Shown here: in pieces, positions 1 through 8,522 of the stretch
Layout: the number at the start of each line of letters is the position of its first letter
How positions within the stretch are numbered: the first letter of the stretch is position 1
NCBI GenBank assembly: GCA_018692925.1
Contig: JABHLH010000006.1
Coordinates: 1-51,784, forward strand
Direction: 5' to 3'
Source: an archaeon
GTDB taxonomy: Archaea > Nanobdellota > Nanobdellia > SCGC-AAA011-G17 > GW2011-AR17
DNA: 51,784 nt
Translations under genes and position numbers: made by a program
The notes under the pieces: generated by a model
What the model saw: the letters and a program-made list of their open reading frames with translations, nothing else
The model's database searches: none
What the model was told of the DNA's origin: nothing

Positions 1-2
1 CA

Positions 3-1268
3 GTTGGAGATTGTATTGCTTTACCAAACAATTACGTTGAAGTTTGTGTAGACAGCTTAACAGTTGCTGATGCAGATTATGCAGTTTATACAATGGAATT
101 TGATTCCTCAACAGACTTTACAGACGCTGGTATAAATACCTCATATAGTGCTGTACCATCTATCTACTTCCATACAACAGTGGATGAAGGATTTGATTTA
201 CAAGCATACACAACAAGTGGAATCTATGAAGCAAACGAAACTGCTAACAAGAAAACAAAAGAAATTTGGATCTACAAGCCTGTAGATGAAGCTGGTGGTT
301 TATTAGTTAACAACACAGTTCCTAGAGCAACAAGTCCATCTCAGTTTGCAGCTATTTTCTATAAAGATGCTGGAACATCTAAGATGAAATTATTCGGACA
401 CGTGGCTTTGAACTCAACAGGAAATGAAATAGTTAGAATTAACTATGGAAACACAAAAGATACAAACCTTGTATTAAATGCAGGTTCTGGTTATATAAAT
501 GGTTCTGAAGCTGGTGAATTGGCTTTGAACTTAACTTTACAAGTTAAAGGAGATGCAACAACAGATCTAGCAGATACAATTGATGACTTAACCTTTTACT
601 GGGGATTAGCTGCAGCAAATGGAACTTTAAACAGTTTAGGTGCAACAGCGTCTAGTGAAGAAGCTATCGAAGTTAAATGGGGCGGATCAAACACAACTTT
701 AGGTACAAAAGATGAAGACCATAGAACAAGATACGGTATCGTTTTAGAAAATCCAAAATCTAACGGTGCAAGTGATCAGGTTGAGTTGAAAATTCCTCAA
801 GATCAGGTAATGGCAAATATTGTTATTAAAGGAAGTACATCAACTGTAACAAGTGGTTCAACAAGTTATACAGCTCAGGAAATTGCACCTATGACTAAGT
901 TAGCTTCAGAAGTAAGTTCTGCAAGTGCATACAACTTAATCATTGTTGGTGGTCCATGTGCAAACGATTTAGTTGAAAGTGTTTTCGACTTAACTTGTGA
1001 AGGTTGGGATCTTGAAGAAGGTGAAGCTATGCTTAAGTTAGCTGAAAATGGTGACAATGTAGCTCTATTAATTGCAGGTACTGTAGCTGACGATACAAGA
1101 AGAGCAGCAAAAGCACTAGCATCATATGGAGAGTATACTCTATCTGGAGCTGAAGTTAAAGTTAGCGGAACAAGCATCGACGACATCAATGTTGGTACTT
1201 TAGATGTAGCTGAAGAAGTTGCTGAAGAAGTTGCTGAAGAAGTTGTTGAAGAAACTGTAACCGAATAA
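3..1268 (+). CDS. S-layer-like surface protein, C-terminal part (5' truncated by window)
   Basis: The reading frame is open from base 3, so the gene begins outside the window and the Met codon at 93 is internal. The visible 421 residues are rich in Thr, Ser, Asn and Gly with few charges, as in secreted beta-sandwich proteins. Near the end, NLIIVGGPCAND followed by ALLIAGTVADDTRRAAKAL resembles the archaeal S-layer C-terminal domain (PF05124-like). The protein ends in an acidic AEEV repeat tail (about 20 residues) with no C-terminal membrane segment. It uses more C-ending codons (AAC, TAC) than its neighbours, consistent with high expression. A hairpin and T-tract follow the stop. The S-layer call is likely but not proven. 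Confidence 0.75.
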   Translation, partial: VGDCIALPNNYVEVCVDSLTVADADYAVYTMEFDSSTDFTDAGINTSYSAVPSIYFHTTVDEGFDLQAYTTSGIYEANETANKKTKEIWIYKPVDEAGGLLVNNTVPRATSPSQFAAIFYKDAGTSKMKLFGHVALNSTGNEIVRINYGNTKDTNLVLNAGSGYINGSEAGELALNLTLQVKGDATTDLADTIDDLTFYWGLAAANGTLNSLGATASSEEAIEVKWGGSNTTLGTKDEDHRTRYGIVLENPKSNGASDQVELKIPQDQVMANIVIKGSTSTVTSGSTSYTAQEIAPMTKLASEVSSASAYNLIIVGGPCANDLVESVFDLTCEGWDLEEGEAMLKLAENGDNVALLIAGTVADDTRRAAKALASYGEYTLSGAEVKVSGTSIDDINVGTLDVAEEVAEEVAEEVVEETVTE

Positions 1269-1300
1269 GGGCGAAAGCCTTAATTTTTTATTTTTTTTTT
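1267..1300 (+). terminator. hairpin plus T-tract terminator after the S-layer-like gene
   Basis: AAGGGC-GAAA-GCCTT folds into a short stem with a GNRA-type tetraloop (one G bulged) and overlaps the stop codon. A run of almost only T follows. It resembles an intrinsic terminator; archaea mainly use the T-tract itself. Confidence 0.6.
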
Positions 1301-1337
1301 AGAAATTTTTTTAAGTAGAAGAATATTCTAAGTTAAG

Positions 1338-1916
1338 ATGAGAAGATCATATTATAAAAGTAATAAGGTTGTTTTTTATAAAAATAAAAAGTTTTTTACA
1401 ATTCTTGTAGGTTTATTTTTAATTATGTTAATGGCTTTAGGAGCAGTTAATGTTGGAATGAATAATGATGATGAAAAAGTTGAATATAATGGTTTAGAAT
1501 TTATTGAGACTAGTGAAGGTTGGAGAGCTTATTTAGATGATGATAGTGCAATCTATTTATTTTTTAATCCAGAAGAATTAATTATTGAAGAAGAATTTTC
1601 AATTAGTTTTAGTAGTTTGTCAAATTCAGAAAAAGTTTATTTTAGTTATAATCCTGAAGATGAAGTACAGTATGCTATGTATGATTTAAGTAGAAATTTT
1701 GTTTTTCAGAAAATAGTTTATTCATGTTATGAAGATGGAGATTTATGTGCTGATATGCCTTTGAAAACTTGTGAAGATGCAACAGTGAATGTAGGAGTTG
1801 TTGTTTTTAAAGTAGCTGATGAAAATAAAGTAAGTCTTGAAGATAATTGTTTAAGTATAGAGGGGAAAAGTTTATTAAATGTGGTTGATAAATTGATTTT
1901 AGATTACAATGGTTAA
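1338..1916 (+). CDS. hypothetical single-pass membrane protein, paralog of the next gene
   Basis: 192 residues. A basic N-terminus is followed by one hydrophobic segment (about residues 22-40, ILVGLFLIMLMALGAV) and an acidic extracellular domain, so it is probably anchored with the domain outside. The C-terminal third (LKTCEDAT..., then a second Cys in EDNC, then LLNVVDKLIL) lines up with the end of the downstream protein, suggesting two tandem paralogs. Two pairs of Cys could form disulfides. TTTAAGTA starts 29 nt before the ATG. It overlaps the next gene by 8 nt. I do not recognise a named family; function unknown. Confidence 0.7.
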   Translation: MRRSYYKSNKVVFYKNKKFFTILVGLFLIMLMALGAVNVGMNNDDEKVEYNGLEFIETSEGWRAYLDDDSAIYLFFNPEELIIEEEFSISFSSLSNSEKVYFSYNPEDEVQYAMYDLSRNFVFQKIVYSCYEDGDLCADMPLKTCEDATVNVGVVVFKVADENKVSLEDNCLSIEGKSLLNVVDKLILDYNG

Positions 1917-2520
1917 GAAAGATAATATGGGAGTTGTTTTAGGAATACTAATTGGGATACTAGTGCTTTCAATGATTTTTGTTTTTTCAATGGATGATGG
2001 TGTTGCTGATGATGTGTATAAGTATTCAAATGGTAATACTATTTTTGAAGTGTATAAGTATAGTGATACAGAAACTTATATTACCTTTTTAGCTGGAGTG
2101 GATGATATTGAATATACTTTAGGGTTAAGAACAGATCCTTTGTCCTTAGAAGACATTCCTGTAACTGGAACTTTACATACTAGAATCTTTGATGATGAAA
2201 TTGTTTATGTTACAATTGATCCTTATGCAAATTTAACTGGACAAACTGTTATTGCAGCTTTAGAAGTGGATAAAGTAATTGATAATGAATATTTATATCA
2301 AGTGCCTGTGATGAGTGCAATGACAAGAGAATATAGTGATTATCCTGTTAAAAATTGTGACGATGGAACTAATACTGAGACTATTGTTTATTTAACTCTA
2401 GGCGATGAAACTAAAGTTTATACTTATGATTATTGTATTATTATTATGGGTACAGATGAAGCTGAATTAATTAGAGCAGCAGATAGAATGCTTTATACTT
2501 TATTAGGAATTATGCAATGA
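1909..2520 (+). CDS. hypothetical single-pass membrane protein, paralog of the previous gene
   Basis: 203 residues: short basic N-terminus, one membrane segment (about residues 9-28, VVLGILIGILVLSMIFVFSM), then an acidic outer domain. The C-terminal part has the same layout as the upstream protein: a Cys in VKNCDDGT, a beta-rich stretch, a second Cys in DYCIIIMG, then an acidic helix ending in ADRMLYTLLGI. The gene overlaps the upstream gene by 8 nt and the methyltransferase by 4 nt (ATGA), so the three are very likely co-transcribed and translationally coupled. Function unknown. Confidence 0.7.
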   Translation: MVKKDNMGVVLGILIGILVLSMIFVFSMDDGVADDVYKYSNGNTIFEVYKYSDTETYITFLAGVDDIEYTLGLRTDPLSLEDIPVTGTLHTRIFDDEIVYVTIDPYANLTGQTVIAALEVDKVIDNEYLYQVPVMSAMTREYSDYPVKNCDDGTNTETIVYLTLGDETKVYTYDYCIIIMGTDEAELIRAADRMLYTLLGIMQ

Positions 2521-3107
2521 CTGAACACTATTTTAGTAAGGAACCTGTAAGTTCTTTTAATCTTAGGAAAGTTAAATTTATTATTAATCATATGGAGTAT
2601 GAATTTTATACTGGTGCTGGAATTTTTTCTAACAATAAATTAGATTTTGGAACAAGAGTTTTAATTGAAAATATGAAAATTAAAGAAGAAGATGATGTTT
2701 TAGATCTTGGTTGTGGTTTAGGAGTTGTTGGAAGAATTGTTGCAAATGTAACAAAAGGAAAAGTTATTCTCGTCGATATAAATAAGAGAGCTGTGAAACT
2801 TTCTAAAATGAATACAAAAGGTTTGAAAAATGTTGAAGTTTTTCAAGGTGATCAGTATGAAGCTGTTGAAGAAAAAAAGTTTGATGTTATTTTATTGAAT
2901 CCACCACAAACTGCAGGAAAAAAAGTTTGTTTGGCAATGATTCAAAAAGCTATAGATCATTTGAAAAAAGGTGGAAGTTTGCAAATGGTTGCTAGACATA
3001 ATAAAGGTGGAGAAACTTTGAGTAAGTATATGATTGAAATTTTTGGTAATATGGAGACCTTAGTTAGAGAAGGTGGATATAGAGTTTATATGTCAATTAA
3101 AGAATAA
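2517..3107 (+). CDS. class I SAM-dependent methyltransferase, RsmC/MTS-domain type
   Basis: 196 residues with the Rossmann methyltransferase motifs in order: SAM-binding DLGCGLGVVG (about residues 62-71), the acidic residue VILVDIN in motif II, and NPP in LLNPPQTAGK as the catalytic loop typical of N-methyltransferases acting on exocyclic amines. The N-terminal HYFSKEPVSS and the GAGIFSNNKLDFGTR segment are typical of the RsmC/COG2813 group that makes m2G in rRNA or tRNA. The residue after NPP is Gln rather than the usual aromatic, so substrate is uncertain. ATGA overlap with the preceding membrane protein gene. Confidence 0.82.
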   Translation: MTEHYFSKEPVSSFNLRKVKFIINHMEYEFYTGAGIFSNNKLDFGTRVLIENMKIKEEDDVLDLGCGLGVVGRIVANVTKGKVILVDINKRAVKLSKMNTKGLKNVEVFQGDQYEAVEEKKFDVILLNPPQTAGKKVCLAMIQKAIDHLKKGGSLQMVARHNKGGETLSKYMIEIFGNMETLVREGGYRVYMSIKE

Positions 3108-3141
3108 GTTTTTAAATGTGTGATTTTTATTAGTTCTATAT

Positions 3142-3224
3142 GCCGAGATCGCATAATCTGGTATTGCGCAGGCCTTGAGAGCCTGTTTCCTTTGGATATC
3201 TGGGTTCGAATCCCAGTCTCGGCG
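3142..3224 (+). tRNA. tRNA-Ser(UGA)
   Basis: The acceptor stem is GCCGAGA/TCTCGGC with discriminator G. The anticodon stem CAGGC/GCCTG encloses loop CTTGAGA (anticodon TGA). An extended variable arm (TTTCCTTTGGATA) and T-arm CTGGG-TTCGAAT-CCCAG make it a type II tRNA, as expected for Ser. CCA is not encoded. A TATA-like TTTAAATG begins 29 nt upstream. No intron. Confidence 0.95.
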
Positions 3225-3273
3225 TATTTTCTAATTCAAAAGATATATATATAGGATATTTTTTCTGAGTAGT

Positions 3274-4995
3274 ATGGGATTACTAGAACTTGTATCTATG
3301 AGTAAATATAGGCCTGAAGTAGGAGAAGATTTTCAATCTGCTTTACAAGGAATTCATTTTGCAGATGATATGTTGTTTATGTATACAGCTTGTGGAAATA
3401 AAAAAAATAAAGAAAGAAAAATTCCTGGATATGTTCTTCCTTTAGTAGATTTTGATGATGTAGTTCAGGGTTTATTTTCAATTGATGGTCAAGTTTCTCA
3501 AGCCCCTGTTGGGTTTATGTATCGTTGGAATTGGTTAAGAACAGATTATCTCCAAATTACTCCAAATGGTAATATCTTGAAAATTAAAAAAAGTTCAGAA
3601 AAAATATTTTTACCTCTTGTGGCTGTTCCAGAAGTTTTTGAGCATCTTGGGATTCATGAAGGTGGGGAGTTTATACCTAATGAAAATTCTCCTTTTCAAA
3701 TATTGGGATTAGATATTAATAAAAAAATTTATCCTTTAGTTTTAACTGATATGAATCTAAATAATGAGGCTCGTGGTTTGTATTTTAATAGGGGAAATGT
3801 TAGCTCTGTTAAGCTTTATTCATTGTTTGCTGATTTTAAAAAATATTCTCCACAATTAAGAGTTTTTTTAGATAATTTTTATCCTGGTGAAGGAACTATA
3901 GAAAAAGTAGTTGAGGAAGAAGGAGCTTTAGTTAAAAAATCTGGGGCTTTAGTTAAAAAAATAAATTTTGAAGAAGAGGAAGAAATAAATTGGGAAGAAC
4001 CTAAATCTATTGTTGCTTATTTGAATAGACATGTTATTGGGCAAGAAGAAGCTAAGAAATCTGTTGCTGTTGCTTTTTCAAGTTATATGATAAAAGTAAG
4101 ATCTACCGACGAGGAATTGCCAAAAGATAATATGTTACTTATTGGATCCTCAGGAGTAGGAAAGACTTTAATGATCTCATTATTAGCAAAAAAAGCTGAT
4201 TTATTATTTGTACAAAGTAAATTGACCGGTAAATCTTCTACTGGTTATGTTGGTGAAAATTTATCTCAAGTTTTTGATTATGTTAGAGATAATACAAAAG
4301 GAGAAACTCCTTATGGTGTTGTATTTTTTGATGAACTTGATAAATTAGCATGGAGTGGAGAAGGTGCTAGTGGATTTGGATTAAGAAAACAAGAAGAATT
4401 AATTGGTTGGTTAGAAGAAGCAGTATTATTAGGATCTTCTAAAAAAGAAAAAGAAAGATTACCATTGAGTACAAAAAATATTTTGTTTATTACGGCTGGT
4501 GCATTTCAAGGTGAGGGTGATAATGCACTTAATGAAATTATAAGAAAAAGATTAAATAAAGGAAAATCACCAATGGGTTTTGGTGCAGAAAATTTAGTTG
4601 ATACTGAAGAAAATTTATTACATAAAGTAAGAGCTAGTGATATTATTGAGTATGGATTGAAACCAGAGTTAGTTGGAAGATTACCTTACTTAGCTGTTTT
4701 AGATCCTTTAACTGTTGATGAAAAAGTTAAAATTCTTAAGGATTCTCAAATGTCCCCACTTAAAAAATATGCAAAGTTGTTAGAAGTGAGAGGTTATAGT
4801 GTTTCAATTAGAGAAAATGTTTTAGAAAGGATTGCTGAGCTTTGTCCTGAAGAGACTGGTGCGAGAGCATTGAGTGCAATTTGTAATAATTTGTTTACAG
4901 ATATTTTATATTCTCCAGAAGATTTTGCTAATGCTGATAAAAAAATAAGAATTGATTTAAGTTTATCTGAAAGATTGATTACACTTTATAATTAA
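3274..4995 (+). CDS. ClpX-like AAA+ unfoldase with novel N-terminal domain
   Basis: 573 residues. From about residue 243 the protein is a ClpX-type AAA+ module: box II YLNRHVIGQEEAKK, Walker A GSSGVGKT (291-298), pore loop GYVGE (324-328), Walker B VFFDELD (350-356), Arg finger in LKPELVGRLP (R469) and sensor 2 in ETGARALS (R531). KSPMGFGAE (431-439) sits where bacterial ClpX has its ClpP-docking IGF loop. The first ~205 residues are not the ClpX zinc-binding domain (no CxxC pairs) and I do not recognise them; a charged linker (about 205-240) joins the two parts. ClpX is unusual in archaea. No ClpP gene is in the window. Own TATA at about 3244; a gene possibly related to the N-domain follows. 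Confidence 0.82.
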   Translation: MGLLELVSMSKYRPEVGEDFQSALQGIHFADDMLFMYTACGNKKNKERKIPGYVLPLVDFDDVVQGLFSIDGQVSQAPVGFMYRWNWLRTDYLQITPNGNILKIKKSSEKIFLPLVAVPEVFEHLGIHEGGEFIPNENSPFQILGLDINKKIYPLVLTDMNLNNEARGLYFNRGNVSSVKLYSLFADFKKYSPQLRVFLDNFYPGEGTIEKVVEEEGALVKKSGALVKKINFEEEEEINWEEPKSIVAYLNRHVIGQEEAKKSVAVAFSSYMIKVRSTDEELPKDNMLLIGSSGVGKTLMISLLAKKADLLFVQSKLTGKSSTGYVGENLSQVFDYVRDNTKGETPYGVVFFDELDKLAWSGEGASGFGLRKQEELIGWLEEAVLLGSSKKEKERLPLSTKNILFITAGAFQGEGDNALNEIIRKRLNKGKSPMGFGAENLVDTEENLLHKVRASDIIEYGLKPELVGRLPYLAVLDPLTVDEKVKILKDSQMSPLKKYAKLLEVRGYSVSIRENVLERIAELCPEETGARALSAICNNLFTDILYSPEDFANADKKIRIDLSLSERLITLYN

Positions 4996-5017
4996 TTGTT
5001 TTCTAGTATAATTATAT

Positions 5018-5025
5018 TTATATAT
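5018..5025 (+). promoter_or_regulatory. TATA box of the frameshifted gene at 5047
   Basis: TTATATAT-type box starting 29 nt before the ATG at 5047, the same spacing seen before many genes here. It supports 5047 as a genuine start. Confidence 0.55.
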
Positions 5026-5046
5026 TTAGAATAAAATATTTTTAAT

Positions 5047-5708
5047 ATGGTAATGATAAGATATCCTTGGCCTGCAGGAGACCTTGAACATGTTCGAGGT
5101 GATTTGTCTCAAGGAAAAAAAATGTTGTTTTAGTTGATGCACTTAAAAGATTTCATTCTGTATATAATTTAGAAGGAGACGGGTTTCAAGCAAATGGTCT
5201 TTTTGATGGAGATCACTTAACTAAAGTTAGTATTTCAGCTTATGCTGATAGAAGTCCTGAAGCCTATAATGAACTTGGAGTACCTAGTATTAAAAATTTA
5301 TTATATGTGGGAGATAAGAAAAAAATTTCATCAACTGGTTTATTATTTGATTTTAAGGCTTTAGGTTTTGATCATTATTTATCTTTAAGATTAGATGGTC
5401 TTGCTTTTAATATTGAAATCACTGGAGAGCATGAAATAGAAAAAAGACAAATTGATGATTTTAAAAGTTCTAGGACTTATTCTATTATTCCTCATAGAGA
5501 AGGGCAAGATATATCTAGAATGTTTCCAGTTGTTAGTGTTGGTGGTCCTTGGACTTCAAAAGAACGAAAAAAATTTAATTTAGGTGATAACTTTCCTAAA
5601 AATAAAATAATGTTATATTCTAAAGAATTTCATAACTATGCTTTTCCTTTAGCATTGGATTTTGGACTTGTATTTGTTGGTGATGATTATTATGGAATAA
5701 AAAAATAA
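5047..5708 (+). CDS. hypothetical protein interrupted by an apparent -1 frameshift at an A8 run
   Basis: From ATG 5047 the frame reads MVMIRYPWPAGDLEHVRG... and stops at 5131-5133. After the run of eight A (5115-5122) the -1 frame continues (NVVLVDALKRFHSVYN...) without a stop to 5708. Joining the two gives about 220 residues; the uninterrupted 3' part can otherwise only begin at a GTG at 5307. Causes could be a homopolymer assembly error, true -1 slippage on the A run, or an early pseudogene. A TATA box 29 nt before 5047 supports the upstream start. The C-terminal half (FPVVSVGGP...FHNYAFPLAL) shows a faint match to the N-terminal domain of the preceding ClpX-like protein. No recognised family. 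Confidence 0.6.
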
Positions 5709-5759
5709 ATTTTATTTTTTTTGAAAAAGTTTAAAAAGCGAAAGACCTTTGATATAGGT

Positions 5760-6782
5760 ATGAAGTTGTTAAAAGAGTTGACAGAGATAAGTGGTGTAAG
5801 TGGTAATGAGAGTAATATTCGAAAATTAATTCTTAAAGAAATAAAAAAATATGTTAAAAATGTTAAAGTGGATAAGTATGGAAATATAATTGCACATAAA
5901 AAAGGAAAAGGTGCAAAAGTTATGCTTGCTGCACATATGGATGAAATTGGTTTTATGGTTAAAAGTATTTCTAGTAATGGTAATATTAATATTTCTGCAG
6001 TTGGGGGAATTGAAGCTTTAGCTTATATTGGACAAAAAGTAAATATTTCTGTGAAAGGAGGAATTAGTGGAGTTATAACTTTAGCAGGAATTAATGATGA
6101 TGAAGAAACTGAAGAAGTTCCTGAAGTAGCTGATTTAATGTTGCTTACTGGATTAACAAAAAAAGAATTACAAAAGAAAGGTGTTGAAATTGGAACTTTT
6201 ATTGAACCAATACAAGAAACTTATGTTTTAGGAAAAAAAGGAATTATTTGTGGTAAGGCTTTAGATGATAGGATCGGTTGTTATATTTTATTAGAGTTAG
6301 CAAGAAAATTAGAAAAAAGTAAAGCTCATATTTATTTTGTATTTACAGTGCAAGAAGAAATTGGTTTGTATGGTTCAAAAACTTCTGTTAGTTCAATAGA
6401 TCCGGATTGGGCAGTTGCAATTGATGTTACTAATGCTGATGACTCTGATGAACATACTCATAATATAACTAAGAAAATTGGAAAAGGTCCTTGTGTTGTT
6501 ATAAAAGATGCAGAAATGATTTCTAATCTTTGTTTAGATAAAGAAATAAAAAAGATTGCAAAGAAAAAAAAGATTAAAATTCAATTAGATGTAAGTGATT
6601 TTGGAACTACAGATGCTTTAAGTATTTCTATTTCTAAAGGGGGAATTCCTACTGCAATTGTTGGTGTTGCTGTGAAAAATTTACACACTAGTTATGGTAT
6701 TTCAAGTCTTGAGGATATAAATGAGACTGTGAAAATTTTAGAAGTTTTGATGAAGAACCCTCCAAAGACTTGTATTGATTAG
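5760..6782 (+). CDS. M42 family metallo-aminopeptidase (glutamyl aminopeptidase/TET type)
   Basis: 340 residues from ATG 5760, giving the typical M42 N-terminus MKLLKELTEISGVSGNE; a TTTAAAAA box lies 30 nt before it, whereas the upstream in-frame TTG (5721) falls before that box. Dinuclear metal and catalytic residues are visible: AAHMDEIG (His, Asp), GKALDDRIG (bridging Asp), VQEEIGLYGS (catalytic Glu and metal Glu), VAIDVTNAD and NLHTSYG near the end. The family forms large tetrahedral cytosolic complexes that trim peptides released by the proteasome. Full length for the family. Confidence 0.92.
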   Translation: MKLLKELTEISGVSGNESNIRKLILKEIKKYVKNVKVDKYGNIIAHKKGKGAKVMLAAHMDEIGFMVKSISSNGNINISAVGGIEALAYIGQKVNISVKGGISGVITLAGINDDEETEEVPEVADLMLLTGLTKKELQKKGVEIGTFIEPIQETYVLGKKGIICGKALDDRIGCYILLELARKLEKSKAHIYFVFTVQEEIGLYGSKTSVSSIDPDWAVAIDVTNADDSDEHTHNITKKIGKGPCVVIKDAEMISNLCLDKEIKKIAKKKKIKIQLDVSDFGTTDALSISISKGGIPTAIVGVAVKNLHTSYGISSLEDINETVKILEVLMKNPPKTCID

Positions 6783-6819
6783 ATAAATTCTTATAAAGTA
6801 AAAATTTATTATTTTGTTT

Positions 6820-7269
6820 ATGGGATTTGTATTAGATGTTAGGGAATCAAATTTAGAAGATGTTGTAGATGTAAATAATGATATTCCTGAGTTTAAATCT
6901 GATGGAGATGTTATTGATACTGATTATTTTAGAAAAAGAATTGGAGATAAGGCTCATGCAATTTTAGTTGCTTATGTTGGAACAATTCCTGTAGGATATA
7001 TGGTTTCTTATGAGGATGAGAATAATTCTTTATATTGTTGGATGGCAGGAGTTAGACCTGATTTTAGAAAAGGTGGTGTATTAACAGAATTAATGAAAAA
7101 ACAATTTCAATGGGCAAGAGTTTATGAATATGATAAAATTACAATTAAAACTAGGAATGAGAGAAGGGAAATGTTATCTTATTTAATGAAAAATAATTTT
7201 ATGATTACTTCTGTTGAAGAAAGAGAAAATGTTTTGGATAATAGAATCTTATTAGAGAGCTATTTGTAG
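6820..7269 (+). CDS. GNAT-family N-acetyltransferase
   Basis: 149 residues. The GNAT core is recognisable: a strand AILVAYVGTIPVGYMVSYED, then WMAGVRPDFRKGGVLTELMKK, in which the acetyl-CoA-binding R/QxxGxG/A loop is present as RKGGVL, followed by a helix and KTRNERREMLSYLMKNNF. The ATG at 6820 is preferred over an upstream in-frame TTG (6814) because TTATAAAG begins 29 nt before it. Substrate unknown. The gene stands alone between the M42 peptidase and the glycosyltransferase, each with its own promoter. Confidence 0.82.
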   Translation: MGFVLDVRESNLEDVVDVNNDIPEFKSDGDVIDTDYFRKRIGDKAHAILVAYVGTIPVGYMVSYEDENNSLYCWMAGVRPDFRKGGVLTELMKKQFQWARVYEYDKITIKTRNERREMLSYLMKNNFMITSVEERENVLDNRILLESYL

Positions 7270-7317
7270 TTTTTGGTATGCATAATTCTTATAAAGTGAT
7301 TTTTTTTTAATTTGTTT

Positions 7318-8472
7318 ATGAAAATAGCTATGCTTAATACTTTTTATTTACCTACAGTTGGTGGTGTAGAAAAAGTAATGGAAGAATTGGCTGTTAGATA
7401 TATTGAGAAAGGTCACGAAGTTGATGTTTATTGTGCTGATACTGATAAATATAAAAGATTAGAAAAGAAATTTGAAGTTATTGAAGGAGTTAATATTTAT
7501 AGGTCTAGATATATTTTGAAGTTGTCATTGAATACTTATATTTTTCCTGGATTTATTTTGGATTTATTGTTTAAAGATTATGATGTGGTACATACTCATA
7601 GGTCTGCTCACGATTTTGTGATGATGGCAGGTTTGATTTCTTTTATTAGAGGTAAAGTTCATATTAATACAACTCATTGTCCATGGACAGATAAGTTTAG
7701 ACCTTGGACTGTTCGTTTACCTTTATTTTTTACTGATAGATTTTTTAATTATATTAGTTTTTTCTTTGTAGATAAAGTTGTTGCAATTACTCCTTGGGAA
7801 ATTCCTATTTTGAAGAGGTGGGTGAGTAAAAGAAAAATTAAAGTTATTAGGAATGGAACAGATAAAGTTTTGTTTGAAAGAATTAAAAATAATCAGTTTA
7901 AGAAAAAGCATGGTGTGAAAGATAAATTAGTTTTGTTCTTTGGAAGATTACATCCTACAAAAGCTCCACATGTTTTAGCAGAAGTTGCAAAAGAAATTGT
8001 TAATGAGAGAAAAGATATTGATTTTGTTTTTGTTGGACCTGATGAAGGGGAAATGGATAAAGTTAAAGGTATTGTAAAAGGTGAGAAAAGAATTCAAGTT
8101 TTAGGTCCTTTATTTGGTAAGAAAAATATTGCTGAAATGTATCAAGCTTCTGATGTTTATGTTCTTCCATCTTATAGAGAAGGTTTGCCTTTGACAATTT
8201 TTGAAGCTATGGCATCTGGTTTGCCAATTGTTGCAACTCCTTGTAATGGAATTCCTTTTGAAATGGATGATAATGTTAATGGGTTTTTAGTTGAGTTTGG
8301 TAATAAGAAATTGTTGAAAGAAAAAATTTTGAAAGTTTTGGATGATAAAAAGTTAGCTAAGAAATTTAGTGAAAATAATCTAAAGAAAGCGGAAGCTTAT
8401 ACTTGGGATGCAATTGCAGAAGAAACTTTGGAATTGTATGATACTTGTATTAAGAGGAAGAAATTATTTTGA
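7318..8472 (+). CDS. glycosyltransferase family 4 (GT-B fold)
   Basis: 384 residues. N-terminal domain begins MKIAMLNTFYLPTVGGVEKV with the acceptor-side glycine loop; C-terminal domain has LVLFFGRLHPTKAPHVLAEV, then VYVLPSYREGLPLTIFEAMASG, the EX7E-type nucleotide-sugar-binding motif, and GLPIVATPCNGIPF. This is the arrangement of GT4 enzymes such as mannosyl- and glucosyltransferases of surface glycan or glycolipid synthesis. Starts at ATG 7318, with TTATAAAG 29 nt before it. A GT2 enzyme follows with its own TATA box. Donor and acceptor cannot be read from sequence. Confidence 0.92.
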   Translation: MKIAMLNTFYLPTVGGVEKVMEELAVRYIEKGHEVDVYCADTDKYKRLEKKFEVIEGVNIYRSRYILKLSLNTYIFPGFILDLLFKDYDVVHTHRSAHDFVMMAGLISFIRGKVHINTTHCPWTDKFRPWTVRLPLFFTDRFFNYISFFFVDKVVAITPWEIPILKRWVSKRKIKVIRNGTDKVLFERIKNNQFKKKHGVKDKLVLFFGRLHPTKAPHVLAEVAKEIVNERKDIDFVFVGPDEGEMDKVKGIVKGEKRIQVLGPLFGKKNIAEMYQASDVYVLPSYREGLPLTIFEAMASGLPIVATPCNGIPFEMDDNVNGFLVEFGNKKLLKEKILKVLDDKKLAKKFSENNLKKAEAYTWDAIAEETLELYDTCIKRKKLF

Positions 8473-8522
8473 TTTTGTAAGGAAAACATAGTTTTATAAA
8501 TCAATGATTTTCTAAAAATTTT

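Noticed and set aside
875..1189. Open frame on the minus strand inside the S-layer-like gene
   Set aside because: It lies wholly within a gene with clear protein features, has no promoter and shows low-complexity composition produced by the other strand.
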